The notes: generated by a model from the sequence alone, not told the origin. DNA of 61,153 nt from Pseudomonadota bacterium (GCA_022573655.1 JACZTO010000010.1:1-61153), one strand, 5' to 3'; positions 46,563 to 56,583 are shown, counted from the stretch's first letter. Numbers and translations: made by a program.

Positions 46563-48419
46563 CTAACTGTTCAGCTCCCTCACGGCTCTCCATGCTTCGT
46601 CAATTGCGACATTGGTGAGGGCACTGGCGCCGGCATCGGCGTTGGCTATGGCGATGTTGCCAAACGGTCGGCGCGCTACTTCGTGGGGAGCCTGACCTTC
46701 CGGCCATTCGGGGTCCCAAAGGTCGAGGTAGCTGTATGAATAACCGTGTGGCCAGCGGTTAACGGTGATGGCGAGGATGTCATTTTGTACGTCGAAGCCA
46801 GCAGATCCGAGCATGCCGTCGAGTACCGTGCGTACTTCGCGTTCGAAGTGTTCGAAGGTCATGGCCAGCAACAAGGCGCGCGAGGCGCGGTGCTGCTCCT
46901 GAACGGGGACGCTTGCATCGGGCGGCGCAACCGATCCCCAGAACATGATGGGCACCGGGCCTGAATCTTCCCAATCGTGGCGGTAACCGGCGGTATTCAC
47001 ACCCTTCACTTGCCAAACCGCCCCGTGCAGACGACCGGGACAATAGGCACCCGAAATATCCAGCTTGTCGAAAGCCGTGCTGTCGCGCAGCAATACATTG
47101 GTCAGGATCAGGGGACGTTTCACCTGGTACTTTTGCGCTTCTTTCTGCTCCTGGGGCATGTCCGGGCACAAGTACGGAATGATAGAGTGGTAACAGGCCA
47201 GCACCGCGTGCCGGGAGTTCACACGCAACACCCGGCCCCGGTTCACATAAGACACGCTGGTGCCCCCACTACGGTTGGTGACATTTACAACCGTTGATTC
47301 AAGGCGCAGCCGCACGGGGCTGGTGGCCTCATCGAGCCGCGAGTAGTCAAAGCGTGCCATTGCGATGTTCGTAGCGTCGCTGCCCGGCGCCACCGCAGGA
47401 ATCAAAGCATGCACCAGCAGCCGCGCGATCGAGGCATTGCCGTCCGGGAACATGGCAACGTCACCCCCGGCGTTGTCATCGCCACTACCGCTTAATTCGG
47501 GATGGCCGAGCAGATGCATGATCGGCAGGCTGGCTCCGATGCATTCAGCGGCCGACAGACTGTCGGCGCCCACGCCCCAATATCCATGTGTTGTCTTGAT
47601 AAACAGGTTTGCCGCTTCGTCACTGAGGCCACCGTATTTCTTCAGGAAACCGGTATAACTGATGCCGCTGAGAATCTTGCCGACTTCGGCTTCGGATTTC
47701 CCCTTGAACACGTTTTCCCGTCTCGCGTAAAACTTCTTGAGCGATTCGCGAGATTCCTCGCTAATCGGAAACCGGTCGAATATTGCTTCCAAATTGTCAC
47801 TGTTGCCCGCGCGGAAACTGAAACCGTGGATCAGTTCATCGCGGCCATACGTTTCCGCATCGAAGAAAATCGACGGACTGCCCTTAGGACCACTGCCGTA
47901 CTCAAAATCGTATCCCTGCAGGAGTTCATCGATGTCCACCCCGAGTTCTCCGAGCAACGCATTCGCGGTATCGCTGAACAGGGGATATTCCAGGTTCATG
48001 GTTCCGCCCCAGGACAATCGCATCTTCCCACCCTGATGAAATTCATTGCGCTTGGCATGACCACCAAAATCATCGTGGTTTTCGAGGATCAGGATGCGGG
48101 AATCCGCACCAAACTGTTTGCGGTAGTAATACGCGACCGCCAGGCCACTGATGCCGCCGCCAACAACGACGAGATCATATTCCTCGTCAAGGTCTGCAGG
48201 ATCGAGAAATTTCTTGCCTTCTCGCGCCAGTGCGTGTGCCACCTCGAAAGCGCCTGGATGCGAACCGCGCATTCCGGTGCGAGTCGGCGGGTAATACGTA
48301 CCGGCCGATTCCGGGTTCCCAGTGAACGCTTCTGCCAGCACGCCGGCAGGCAGGGTAAGTCCCAGTGATGTGAGGGAGAGATCATGAATGAAGTCTCGCC
48401 GGGTAATATCCCGGTTCAT
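46563..48419 (-). CDS. TAT-exported FAD/NAD(P)-dependent oxidoreductase
   Basis: The 618-residue start at MNRDITRRDFIHD gives a twin-arginine signal (TRRDFIH) and a following hydrophobic stretch; an in-frame ATG nine codons upstream is an alternative. Residues about 75-120 form the FAD Rossmann motif VVVGGGISGLAVAYYYRKQF with a later ILENHDDFGGHAKRNEF. Similar TAT flavoproteins have been called spermidine dehydrogenase, so a polyamine substrate is possible but unproven. C-terminal AIANADAGASALTN completes the FAD site. It is transcribed alone. Confidence 0.85.
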   Translation of the reverse strand: MNRDITRRDFIHDLSLTSLGLTLPAGVLAEAFTGNPESAGTYYPPTRTGMRGSHPGAFEVAHALAREGKKFLDPADLDEEYDLVVVGGGISGLAVAYYYRKQFGADSRILILENHDDFGGHAKRNEFHQGGKMRLSWGGTMNLEYPLFSDTANALLGELGVDIDELLQGYDFEYGSGPKGSPSIFFDAETYGRDELIHGFSFRAGNSDNLEAIFDRFPISEESRESLKKFYARRENVFKGKSEAEVGKILSGISYTGFLKKYGGLSDEAANLFIKTTHGYWGVGADSLSAAECIGASLPIMHLLGHPELSGSGDDNAGGDVAMFPDGNASIARLLVHALIPAVAPGSDATNIAMARFDYSRLDEATSPVRLRLESTVVNVTNRSGGTSVSYVNRGRVLRVNSRHAVLACYHSIIPYLCPDMPQEQKEAQKYQVKRPLILTNVLLRDSTAFDKLDISGAYCPGRLHGAVWQVKGVNTAGYRHDWEDSGPVPIMFWGSVAPPDASVPVQEQHRASRALLLAMTFEHFEREVRTVLDGMLGSAGFDVQNDILAITVNRWPHGYSYSYLDLWDPEWPEGQAPHEVARRPFGNIAIANADAGASALTNVAIDEAWRAVRELNS

Positions 48420-48536
48420 ACCCAACTGGCGATCAGACTTCTGCATTCGTTTGAGTATATGGAGAACAAGAAACCTTTCCTACAAATTTGATCAAGCGAT
48501 TGCACTCTCAGCACGAGATTCGGAAAAGGTCTTACG

Positions 48537-49187
48537 TCAGAATATCCACCAACCGTCGTCCAGGTCGTCCTCGCAGCGCTGTAGCTGCGCGCCCCATTCC
48601 CGCGCCCGGTAGTCAACATGGCGCGCGGTCTCCTTGAGCCAGCCCTTTTTTCGGTAGGTTCCGTGGCGCCAACCCTCCTGACCTTCGTGGTAGGCAAGAT
48701 ACTGATTGTACGGATCCCATTTCGAGATACCCACGGACGCATTGGACATGTTCGTATACCAGCCAACAAAATCGATGGCGTCGTCGAAATCGTCACGATC
48801 CGCAAATCTCCGGCCGGTGTCATCTTTGTACCACTCCCAAGTACTGTCCAGCGCCTGCGCATAGCCGTAGGCATCAGACGGACGCGTCCAGGGTATGAAA
48901 CCGAATAGTTTGGTCCGCGGCGGTCTCGCGTCGAACTTGAAGGACGATTCCTGGCGAATGATCGACATTTGCACATGTATCGGAGTGCCCCACCGCTTTT
49001 CCGACTTCTTCGCAGCTTTGTACCAGCCGCGTTTCTCGTCGAAAATTGCGCAAATGTCCGCGACGTTTTTCGGCGGGGCCGTAGCACACGCAGAAATCAC
49101 GACACTCCAGAGTGCGACCAATAGCACTGAACCCACCCGCCAGCGCGTGACACCATACTTAATAAATTTTTTCAATAATCCGTGCAT
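48537..49187 (-). CDS. Lytic transglycosylase-like lipoprotein (SLT domain)
   Basis: The 216-residue protein has an N-terminal membrane or lipoprotein signal (VLLVALWSVVISAC, with a lipobox-like ISAC at residue ~34) and an SLT-like domain with the catalytic glutamate in SIIRQESSFKF near residue 79, and AYGYAQALDSTWEWY. It should cleave peptidoglycan glycan strands. Length suits the small SLT-lipoprotein group. It lies 118 bases upstream of the TAT oxidoreductase start, reading away from it. Confidence 0.85.
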   Translation of the reverse strand: MHGLLKKFIKYGVTRWRVGSVLLVALWSVVISACATAPPKNVADICAIFDEKRGWYKAAKKSEKRWGTPIHVQMSIIRQESSFKFDARPPRTKLFGFIPWTRPSDAYGYAQALDSTWEWYKDDTGRRFADRDDFDDAIDFVGWYTNMSNASVGISKWDPYNQYLAYHEGQEGWRHGTYRKKGWLKETARHVDYRAREWGAQLQRCEDDLDDGWWIF

Positions 49188-49228
49188 ACCTATGAAAGTA
49201 TTGACGATATGCTTAGTCTGTTTTTTGG

Positions 49229-50173
49229 CTAATAGCCGGCAGCAAAATCGACCACGTATTGCAGCGCTTGTTTGTCGGTGTAACAGCGATAGTTGTGCAT
49301 GAATATTGGCACAATGATTGACGGATGGCTCGTTGCTGCGACGTGGGCGGTAATCGATAAATTGGGCACGTCCCAGAGAGGACTGTCCAGCGGTATGGGT
49401 TCCTCATCGAATACGTCCAACGCAGCGCCTGCCAGGCGATCGTTCTGCAGCGCATGAATCAATGCATCATCATCGACGACATTGCTGCGCCCGATGTTGA
49501 TGAAGTAGGCGTGCGCAGGCAGTTGCGCCAGTGCAGCTGCATCAAGCAGCTGATCCGTAAGGGCGGTTTGTGGAAGCGCCGCAATGAGGTAGTTAATTCC
49601 GCCCAGGAATTCGTGCAGCCGGCCCTGCGCCATTACCTTTTCAAATCCGTCCGCAGGCGCACCCGATCGACTGAACCCGGTCACCGTTAAACCGAAGGCT
49701 TGCGCCGTTCTCGCAATATATTGGCCGATCGTGCCAGTACCCATGATGCCGAGACGTTTTCCGTACAAGGTGCCAGAACCTGGGTCGAACCAGCGACGTT
49801 CGCGCTGCTCATTCATGCGCCGCAGTACTCTTAACTCAAAAGCCAGCAAGTAAGCGAAAACATATTCCGATATTTGTGGTCCGAACACGCCTTTGATGCC
49901 CGTCAACACATAATCGCGGCGATCAAGCGCCAGCAAGGGTGTTACGCCGGCCCAGGAAGATTGAACCCAATCAACCGTCGTCAATTCAGGCAGGATCTCC
50001 GCAATCATGCTGGGATTGCCAAATACAACCGACTCGCCCGTGTATTCACCAAGGGCCTGTTGCGCCGAGGTGCAGGCTTTGATTGCTATCGGGCTATCGG
50101 CAAGGCGCGCAACCTCCTCTGCGAGCTCCTCTGCATTTGCGGATACAATCAGACAAGCTGGGCAATCTGCCAT
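49229..50173 (-). CDS. D-2-hydroxyacid dehydrogenase (NAD-dependent)
   Basis: The 314-residue start at MADCPACLIV was chosen. It has the NAD-binding GIMGTGTIGQYIA motif near residue 138 and the catalytic Arg, Glu and His in NIGRSNVVDDD, FDEEPIPLDS and ITAHVAATS. The substrate could be glyoxylate, hydroxypyruvate or a related hydroxy acid. It ends the minus-strand group with the DUF5916 protein, lyase, symporter and HIBADH-like enzyme. GRS in place of the usual GRG is a small variation. Confidence 0.88.
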   Translation of the reverse strand: MADCPACLIVSANAEELAEEVARLADSPIAIKACTSAQQALGEYTGESVVFGNPSMIAEILPELTTVDWVQSSWAGVTPLLALDRRDYVLTGIKGVFGPQISEYVFAYLLAFELRVLRRMNEQRERRWFDPGSGTLYGKRLGIMGTGTIGQYIARTAQAFGLTVTGFSRSGAPADGFEKVMAQGRLHEFLGGINYLIAALPQTALTDQLLDAAALAQLPAHAYFINIGRSNVVDDDALIHALQNDRLAGAALDVFDEEPIPLDSPLWDVPNLSITAHVAATSHPSIIVPIFMHNYRCYTDKQALQYVVDFAAGY

Positions 50174-50270
50174 ATTGATTTCAGTCTTCTTGTGCAAACG
50201 CGACAACAGGCAGCGTCCAGTTATTTCGACTCAGCCCCAAGTATCGACCATACCATTGTCGAACTCGCAC

Positions 50271-52475
50271 CTAAAATCGAAACGTATACGAAATCTTGAA
50301 CGTCATGTCGCTGTATAGCCGGACGAAATTTCTATCCCGCAACAAGTCCACGTACTCCTGATTAACAACGAAGACTATCTCCCGCCCTGCCCTCGGTATA
50401 TACCTCAATATACTATTCAGACCCAGGCCATAGGTGACATTGTCATACTGCAGAAAGTTTTCCCACGACCATTTATTTGAGAATGCGACGTCCGCGTGAA
50501 TCGACATCAACCGCGTGATGAAAGCGCCGTACGGCAATTCGATCTCGTTGAATCTGTAGCTGGCAGAAAAGCTAAAATGCGGACTCGGGCGCCACTGTAG
50601 TTTTGCCCCGGTCGCTACCTGGTCGCCATCAAAAAAACCTCCTGCGCAGTAATCGGCGGAGACGACGATCTTGCGATACTCGGCGGAACCCATGCTGAAA
50701 CAGTATTGTTCAAACTCGTAATTGCCTGCCGGTATGACAACGCCATCGAAGATTTCAAACCCGGTTTCAAGATTCTCTTCCATGAGATAATAGTTGAAGC
50801 CGAAGACATCGCCAGTGTCGCCTTCGACCTCGAATGCCCGGAGGTTCACGATCTGCGACTCCACACCGCCGGAAATCTTTTCTATTCTCTGGAAATCGAC
50901 GCCTGAGTGAATGAGGCGTATCGCGAACCAATCCGAATACCACGTATATCCACCTTCAAGCGTCATATCGCGTACGCCCACTCGATTCACAAATCCCAGC
51001 GCGGGAAAAAAGTTCTGCTGCAACTCTTTATAGCCGATGCCGCCGCGAAACCCCTCTGCATTCGGCGCACGGAGTGTAAATCCGAAAGCTGAATCGTCCC
51101 CTGCCAATCCTTCAGTCTCCGATTGCTGGTACCAAAGTGAGCCTTCGAGGGTACGTCCATTTCCGAAGCGCGTATTCGTATAACGAAAATCGACACCCGC
51201 CAGTGTGTTGTCCAGGTTCGAGTTCGGATCTCCATGTGTCAGTATCATTCCGACACTCGATTCATCGAGAATATTTGCCGCAAATCGTGCGACGAACAGA
51301 TCGCTTTCGTCGACATCACTGAAAGCGTCCTGTCGAATCGCGAGCATGCCCATATCCCACCGCCCGGGTCGCCCGGTGAGTTTTCCACCCACTTCGATGT
51401 CGACAGTCTCACCGATGTCGCTTAAGCCTATGCGCCTGGAAAAAAACGGCCTGCCGCTCTCCAGTTCTACGACTGAGATGGATGACCGGGAACTATAATC
51501 CCCAGCGGTGATACGACCGAATTCGAAAATGTCAGTGTCCTGCAGGAAGAAGCCGCGCCGCTCGGGAAAAAACAGGGCGAAGCGTGTCAGATTTATCTGC
51601 CGTTCGTCTGCGCCCGTACCCGAAAAATCCGTATTGACGGTCAGGGCTGCGGTAATGGCCGGGGTTAATTTGTAAAACAGGTCGACCGATGGCTCGATGT
51701 CGTTTGATGTTTCATCAAGTCCATGATCCGTCGCTTGTGTCACCTTGAATCCAGGAACAACGTCGAGTCCCAGGCCTTGCTCAATATCCTTGATGCCGGT
51801 TAGCGTTCCGGAATTCGCAGGATTCTGCCGGCGATTCGCCGAGACCCAGCCTATCTGTTCTGCTTTACGACCGATGTAACGTGAGAAATTGAGTCCCCAT
51901 GTCTGGTTATTCGGGTTAAATGACAGGGTCTTGAACGGAATTTCGATTTCGGCGACCCAGCCTTTGTCATCGCGAATCGCCTTTCCGTGCCAGATGCCAT
52001 CCCATTGCCAGTTCTCATTGGTTACGTTCGCGAAGACGGCCTGGTTTCGAATGCTGTTCGGAGTCAGATCAAATGCATAGCCGCTACGTCCGTTGTTGAA
52101 CGGATCAATGATGACGGTGAAGCTATCATCACCTAATGAGAAGTCGCCCTGGCGCAAAACCTGGGCCGAGATGCCCTCCGGATTGCTGTCAAAAAATCGC
52201 GCGCCAATGTAAAGCGCATCTCGAGTATAGACAACGTAGATTTCGGATTTTTCAGAAGGAGGATCGTACTCCTGCGGATTAACCTCGTGAAGGTCTTGAA
52301 CCGGTGTGGCAAACGCCCAAGCGTCATCATCCAGTCGCCCGTCGATGATGGGCGGCGTGTCGACCTGGAAAGCATCAATGGATTTTCCCTGTGGGCTAAC
52401 CATCTGTGCACAAATGTTCGCGGTCGCAAACAGTGTGAAAACCAGCATCAAACGTATAAATCTGCCGCAAGCCAA
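50271..52475 (-). CDS. Secreted CBM9-like / DUF5916 outer-membrane protein
   Basis: The 734-residue protein has a signal peptide (MACGRFIRLMLVFTLFATANICA), an N-terminal CBM9-like domain (about 30-225, with IIDGRLDDDAWAFATPV) and a DUF5916 domain extending into a predicted C-terminal beta-barrel ending in phenylalanine (TFKISYTFRF), the classic outer-membrane-protein terminus. Such proteins are common in marine bacteria and are thought to bind or take up carbohydrates or other organic matter. The end in -FRF supports Bam-dependent insertion. Its cargo is unknown. Confidence 0.85.
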   Translation of the reverse strand: MACGRFIRLMLVFTLFATANICAQMVSPQGKSIDAFQVDTPPIIDGRLDDDAWAFATPVQDLHEVNPQEYDPPSEKSEIYVVYTRDALYIGARFFDSNPEGISAQVLRQGDFSLGDDSFTVIIDPFNNGRSGYAFDLTPNSIRNQAVFANVTNENWQWDGIWHGKAIRDDKGWVAEIEIPFKTLSFNPNNQTWGLNFSRYIGRKAEQIGWVSANRRQNPANSGTLTGIKDIEQGLGLDVVPGFKVTQATDHGLDETSNDIEPSVDLFYKLTPAITAALTVNTDFSGTGADERQINLTRFALFFPERRGFFLQDTDIFEFGRITAGDYSSRSSISVVELESGRPFFSRRIGLSDIGETVDIEVGGKLTGRPGRWDMGMLAIRQDAFSDVDESDLFVARFAANILDESSVGMILTHGDPNSNLDNTLAGVDFRYTNTRFGNGRTLEGSLWYQQSETEGLAGDDSAFGFTLRAPNAEGFRGGIGYKELQQNFFPALGFVNRVGVRDMTLEGGYTWYSDWFAIRLIHSGVDFQRIEKISGGVESQIVNLRAFEVEGDTGDVFGFNYYLMEENLETGFEIFDGVVIPAGNYEFEQYCFSMGSAEYRKIVVSADYCAGGFFDGDQVATGAKLQWRPSPHFSFSASYRFNEIELPYGAFITRLMSIHADVAFSNKWSWENFLQYDNVTYGLGLNSILRYIPRAGREIVFVVNQEYVDLLRDRNFVRLYSDMTFKISYTFRF

Positions 52476-52520
52476 GCCACTACCTCCAATAACGCTGCGT
52501 TCAAAATTAACAGGAATTGG

Positions 52521-53480
52521 TCACATTGTGGAAACGCTGAGGCTGAATCCGTGCTCGCGTTCTAGTAAAGCCTGCAGCTCGCGTCCGTCCGTGTCAGACA
52601 TCGCGACTAGTGGCGGGCGGACATTGGCCCACCTTGCGTCACCGCTGGCGATGGCGAGCAACCGCTTCTGCGCCGGGATCGGGGAATACTCCTGCAGCGT
52701 AAGCCGCAACCCCTTCACAGTCTCGTGCAAGGTATTGGCAGCAACGCCATTACCTTGATCGTGCAATTCCATGACCCTGGCGATGTTGGCTGCATTGACG
52801 TTAGCAGTTGCGGTGATACAACCCGGTGCTCCAAGTTGCAGCGCCTCAAGCAATCGCAATTCCGATCCGGGATAGACGACCAGGCCGCTGATCTCAAACA
52901 ACGCCCGTGTATTGTTCCAGTCACCCGAACTGTCTTTGATGCCGACGATCTGGTCGGGGAAATCTGCATGCAGACGCGATGCCAGCGTCGGCGATACACC
53001 AACAATGGCGACCGGCGGAATATGGTACAGGTAGATGCGCGCGTCCGATCCGATCGCTGTAATCAATTGCTCGAAATAATTATAGAGCCCGTCGTCGGAA
53101 ACGTCCTTGAAATAAAACGGTGGCAACGTCAGCACGCCGGCGCAACCCATATCAAGACAAGCGCGCGATAAACGGGCGGTGTCCGCTACATTCGATAATC
53201 CGGTACCCGGAATTAATCTCCCGGCATCGATGCCGCTTTCTAATAACGCCTCAATCGCGGCAATCCGTTCGTCTATGCCGACGGACAGGGCTTCACCTGT
53301 TGTACCGAACGGCGCAATGCCAGCGCAGCCTTGCTCGATAAGCCATTTCGCGTGAGCGACGAAGAGGCTCGATACCACCGATAAATCATCGTCAAATGGC
53401 GTTAAAATTGGCGCAATTATGCCGCGATGAAGCAAATCAATATGCCGCTGGCCGCGCAAGATAACAGCCATTCGAATCAA
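52521..53480 (-). CDS. Dihydrodipicolinate synthase-family lyase/aldolase
   Basis: The 319-residue (beta/alpha)8 protein of the DapA/NanA family has the Schiff-base lysine in IVGIKDSSGD near residue 170, the tyrosine in IYLYHIPP near 142 and the pyruvate-binding GTTGEALS at about 59-66. The first codon is TTG with GGAA about 10 bases upstream; the ATG three codons later is an alternative. The family includes DapA, sialic acid lyase and sugar-acid aldolases. The catabolic neighbours suggest an aldolase or dehydratase on a sugar or hydroxy acid rather than lysine synthesis. Confidence 0.88.
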   Translation of the reverse strand: MIRMAVILRGQRHIDLLHRGIIAPILTPFDDDLSVVSSLFVAHAKWLIEQGCAGIAPFGTTGEALSVGIDERIAAIEALLESGIDAGRLIPGTGLSNVADTARLSRACLDMGCAGVLTLPPFYFKDVSDDGLYNYFEQLITAIGSDARIYLYHIPPVAIVGVSPTLASRLHADFPDQIVGIKDSSGDWNNTRALFEISGLVVYPGSELRLLEALQLGAPGCITATANVNAANIARVMELHDQGNGVAANTLHETVKGLRLTLQEYSPIPAQKRLLAIASGDARWANVRPPLVAMSDTDGRELQALLEREHGFSLSVSTM

Positions 53481-53483
53481 GAG

Positions 53484-54899
53484 TCATCGTTCCATTCCAT
53501 TTGGCGAATTAGCGACCCGGGTGATGCCGGTAAATACTACAACGGACACGATCAGGCCCGGCCACAGTGGATCAATGCTGAATACCGATGCGAGCTGCAT
53601 CGCAGAGGCAACGTACCAGCCAATCACGGTAAGCAACGCCAGCGTTATACTCCAAAAAGCGGCTGCAGAGTTGATTGGGCGCGACGAAACCATCGCAATC
53701 GTCGGCACGAACAATGCCGCTGCATTAATGGTAAATGCTACCAGCAAAATACTCACGATGTCGCGCATTTGCCACGCCATCAATGCGGCTGCCACGCCGA
53801 CAATCGCGGCGAGACCAATACTGATTCGAAACAGCTTGCGAGGCGCGACCTCGGGATTGAAGTAGCGTTGGTAGATGTCGCGACTGCCGTTTGCGGCGGC
53901 GGTAAGAATGCATATATCAGCGGTGGACATTAGCGCCGCAAGAATACCGACCAGCATCAATCCTTTGAGACCGACAGGAAATGTGTCCATAACCAATCTG
54001 GCCAGTATGTCGCCACTGTTGTCGGCGCCCGGATATAGCAGCGCCGCTGTCATTCCAAGCCAGACAGCACCTACCGCCAGCGGCAACAGGAACAGCGTTG
54101 CCAGGAGCGTGCCGCGCTTCGCTACCACCGCATTTTTTGCAGCGAACATTCTCGTGAAACTGTCCATGGCCACGAAAAAACTCAACGGCATCGAAATGCC
54201 TAGCGCCAGCATCGTCGGCACACCCCAATTCGTCGGGTCGAAGTGTCCTGATGGCAACTGCGTCGTCAGCGTTTCCCAGGTGCCGCCGTTAGCGATGGCG
54301 ACCGGAATACCAACCAGGACCACGCCGATGAACAGCAGCGAAAATTGCACCCAGTCCGTGTAGGTCACGGCCAGGAAACCGCCGGTTGCCGTATACACGA
54401 CAATGATTGAGCTGGCGAGCAACAGCGACGTAGAGTAGTCCCATCCGAGCAGCGTGCTCAGGATTGCGCCGGCCGCGGCGAGCTGGCCAGCGGCGTACCC
54501 GATGAAGGCGATAATGGTTGTAATTGTGGCAACGATCCGCGTTCGACTGTCATAGCGTATCTCTATGAGATCCGGATACGTCAGTAACTGGTGTTCATCG
54601 CCCCAACGCTTGACGCGAGCTGCGAAAAACAGTCCAAACAACAGGCAGCCTATCGCCATACACGTGATGTACCAGCCCCCTGAGATACCGAATTCGTAGG
54701 CTTTTGCCGCCCCACCAACGATTGCTGCACCGCCGACCCAGGAAGCAAGCCACAGACAGGCAATCGAAAACGTGCCGAGTCTGCCGCCGGCGATGAAATA
54801 GTCCTTGATACTGTTCTGACCGCGACTGGCATACAAACCGATGGCGATCATCAACGCCAGGTAGCCAAAGATGATGCCGGTATCGAGTGTGCTGAGCAT
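53484..54899 (-). CDS. Sodium:solute symporter (SSS family)
   Basis: The 471-residue start at MLSTLDTGII was chosen; the longest frame begins with TTG. About thirteen membrane helices and the SSS-family stretch GGFLAVTYTDWVQFSLLF are visible. The conserved AIVGGAAKAYEFGISGGWY region near residue 60 fits the transporter core. It should import an organic solute with sodium and is followed by the DapA-family gene with a 3-base gap, so the transported compound may be the lyase substrate. The identity is not clear from sequence. Confidence 0.92.
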   Translation of the reverse strand: MLSTLDTGIIFGYLALMIAIGLYASRGQNSIKDYFIAGGRLGTFSIACLWLASWVGGAAIVGGAAKAYEFGISGGWYITCMAIGCLLFGLFFAARVKRWGDEHQLLTYPDLIEIRYDSRTRIVATITTIIAFIGYAAGQLAAAGAILSTLLGWDYSTSLLLASSIIVVYTATGGFLAVTYTDWVQFSLLFIGVVLVGIPVAIANGGTWETLTTQLPSGHFDPTNWGVPTMLALGISMPLSFFVAMDSFTRMFAAKNAVVAKRGTLLATLFLLPLAVGAVWLGMTAALLYPGADNSGDILARLVMDTFPVGLKGLMLVGILAALMSTADICILTAAANGSRDIYQRYFNPEVAPRKLFRISIGLAAIVGVAAALMAWQMRDIVSILLVAFTINAAALFVPTIAMVSSRPINSAAAFWSITLALLTVIGWYVASAMQLASVFSIDPLWPGLIVSVVVFTGITRVANSPNGMER

Positions 54900-54961
54900 G
54901 CAAACCAATCTACAGTGTTCTTACGGCACGTGCAGTTCGCGTGTGCGCAATGCAATTTGCA

Positions 54962-55825
54962 TTAAGGTTCCAGGCGCTTGATCAGGCTGGACGTATCAAA
55001 ACGCTTCCCTCCGAGTTTCTCAACCTCGGCATAAAACCGATCCACAAGCCTCGTCGCCTCGAGCGTCGCCCCCACCCTCTCGGCCTCATCAAGCGCGATG
55101 TTCAAATCTTTTCGCATCCACTCAACGGCGAAACCAAATTCAAATTCGTCAGCGACCATCGTCTGCCAACGATTCTCCATTTGCCAGGATTGCGCCGCGC
55201 CTTTGGAGATAGCACCGATGACCGCGGAGACATCCAGGTTCGACCGTTTCGCAAAATGCAGGCCTTCGGCAAGACCTTGCACGAGCCCGGCAATGCAGAT
55301 CTGATTCACCATCTTGGCTTTCTGGCCACAGCCAACGTCACCAATCAGTGTGCAGGCTTTAGCGTAACAATCCATGACCGGCAGAATGCGCTCGTAGGCA
55401 AGCTGATCGCCACCCACCATGATAGTCAGCTGCCCGGACTCTGCTCCGGCCTGGCCACCGGAAAGCGGTGCATCGAGAAAGTCGACGCGCTTTTTCTTCG
55501 CCTGGCCATAGACCTCACAAGCAACCGTTGCAGATGCCGTCGTGTGATCGACAATCACCGAGCCCGTGGAGATGCCGGCCAACACGCCGTCATCGCCAAG
55601 AATGACTTGCCGTACATCGTTATCATTGCCGACGCAGCAAAACACGATCTCCGCACCGGCAGCTGCTTCCTGCGGTGTTTCGGCCACTGATCCAGCGTAT
55701 TGTTCTTGCCACGCGTCCGCCTTGCTCCTGGTGCGATTGAATACGGTGACATCGTGCCCGGCGCCGGCGAGAAAACCGGCCATCGGATACCCCATTACGC
55801 CAAGACCTGCAAAAGCCACTTTCAT
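54962..55825 (-). CDS. 3-hydroxyisobutyrate/tartronate-semialdehyde-type dehydrogenase
   Basis: The 287-residue beta-hydroxyacid dehydrogenase has the NAD(P) motif GLGVMGYPMAG at residues 7-17, the substrate motif DAPLSGGQAGAE near 118, and the catalytic lysine in GQKAKMVNQ near 170. Family members reduce tartronate semialdehyde or oxidise 3-hydroxyisobutyrate. It is the first gene of the minus-strand catabolic group, 62 bases before the symporter start. Hydroxy-acid or glyoxylate-related metabolism is the plausible theme. Confidence 0.9.
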   Translation of the reverse strand: MKVAFAGLGVMGYPMAGFLAGAGHDVTVFNRTRSKADAWQEQYAGSVAETPQEAAAGAEIVFCCVGNDNDVRQVILGDDGVLAGISTGSVIVDHTTASATVACEVYGQAKKKRVDFLDAPLSGGQAGAESGQLTIMVGGDQLAYERILPVMDCYAKACTLIGDVGCGQKAKMVNQICIAGLVQGLAEGLHFAKRSNLDVSAVIGAISKGAAQSWQMENRWQTMVADEFEFGFAVEWMRKDLNIALDEAERVGATLEATRLVDRFYAEVEKLGGKRFDTSSLIKRLEP

Positions 55826-55941
55826 TGCGCGTCACCTTTATCCCGGGTCTTTCAGATGCATGCACATTAGCAAATTCAAAGTCGTGGCGAGCCGGCGGCG
55901 GCACGTTTCTGATTCTGCGGCCGGGATGGTAGAGTTCTGCA

Positions 55942-56568
55942 ATGACATCTATAACCCAGGCTTATGGACGACTGGCCGTTTTTTGTCTAGTCGGTGTCAG
56001 CCTTTCATCCCCGATTCTCACTGCAGAAACAGCTGGCGATATTGCGCTGCAACCGGATCACGGCTTCCTGTTGATCCGCATTGTTGGAGCAAGTGGCGAA
56101 AGAATAAAAAGACTTGATTTTACAAACGTGGACACCAGAAAGATCATCAAGACACGCTCTGATATGTACAAATCGGCAGGCCCGAACGCATGGATGTGTT
56201 TGCTACCCCTACCGGCGGGGCGTTACTTCTGGAGTAAGTATGCGTCGGATTACAGCATCGGCCTCGAGCTATCAAGGAATCAGGATCCTGTAATCGGGCA
56301 GAAAGAGCCAAGCTCTGCGAGCGACACTTTCGAGATTGTCCCCGGCGTCATCAACTACGCCGGAGACTGGAAAATAAGGATTGCGTCGGATGGGCCGAGC
56401 CGGCGATGGTCGGTCGACGTAAATCAAAACATAAAGACGCTTGAGCGCTTGTTTGAACGCTATCCCGAATACGCCAACAAGTACGAAATCTATCTCTCCA
56501 TGATGGGCAAAGAAGCGATTTCCTTCGTGGAATTTCAAAAAATTGTCGAACAACATTCAGGCTCGTAA
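55942..56568 (+). CDS. Secreted protein of unknown function
   Basis: The 208-residue protein has a signal peptide of about 30 residues (ending near LTAETA). The mature part has PAGRYFWSKY and FEIVPGVINYAGDWKI, a pattern seen in small secreted beta-sandwich proteins and lipoproteins, and a C-terminal helical segment. No cysteine cluster or known catalytic motif is evident. It is the only plus-strand gene in this stretch and converges on the mer operon with a 15-base gap. I cannot assign a function. Confidence 0.7.
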   Translation: MTSITQAYGRLAVFCLVGVSLSSPILTAETAGDIALQPDHGFLLIRIVGASGERIKRLDFTNVDTRKIIKTRSDMYKSAGPNAWMCLLPLPAGRYFWSKYASDYSIGLELSRNQDPVIGQKEPSSASDTFEIVPGVINYAGDWKIRIASDGPSRRWSVDVNQNIKTLERLFERYPEYANKYEIYLSMMGKEAISFVEFQKIVEQHSGS

Positions 56569-56583
56569 TCCATTGAGAACGGC

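Noticed and set aside
47502..48368. A 288-residue plus-strand frame over the TAT oxidoreductase
   Set aside because: Antisense shadow; the minus-strand flavoprotein has clear motifs throughout.
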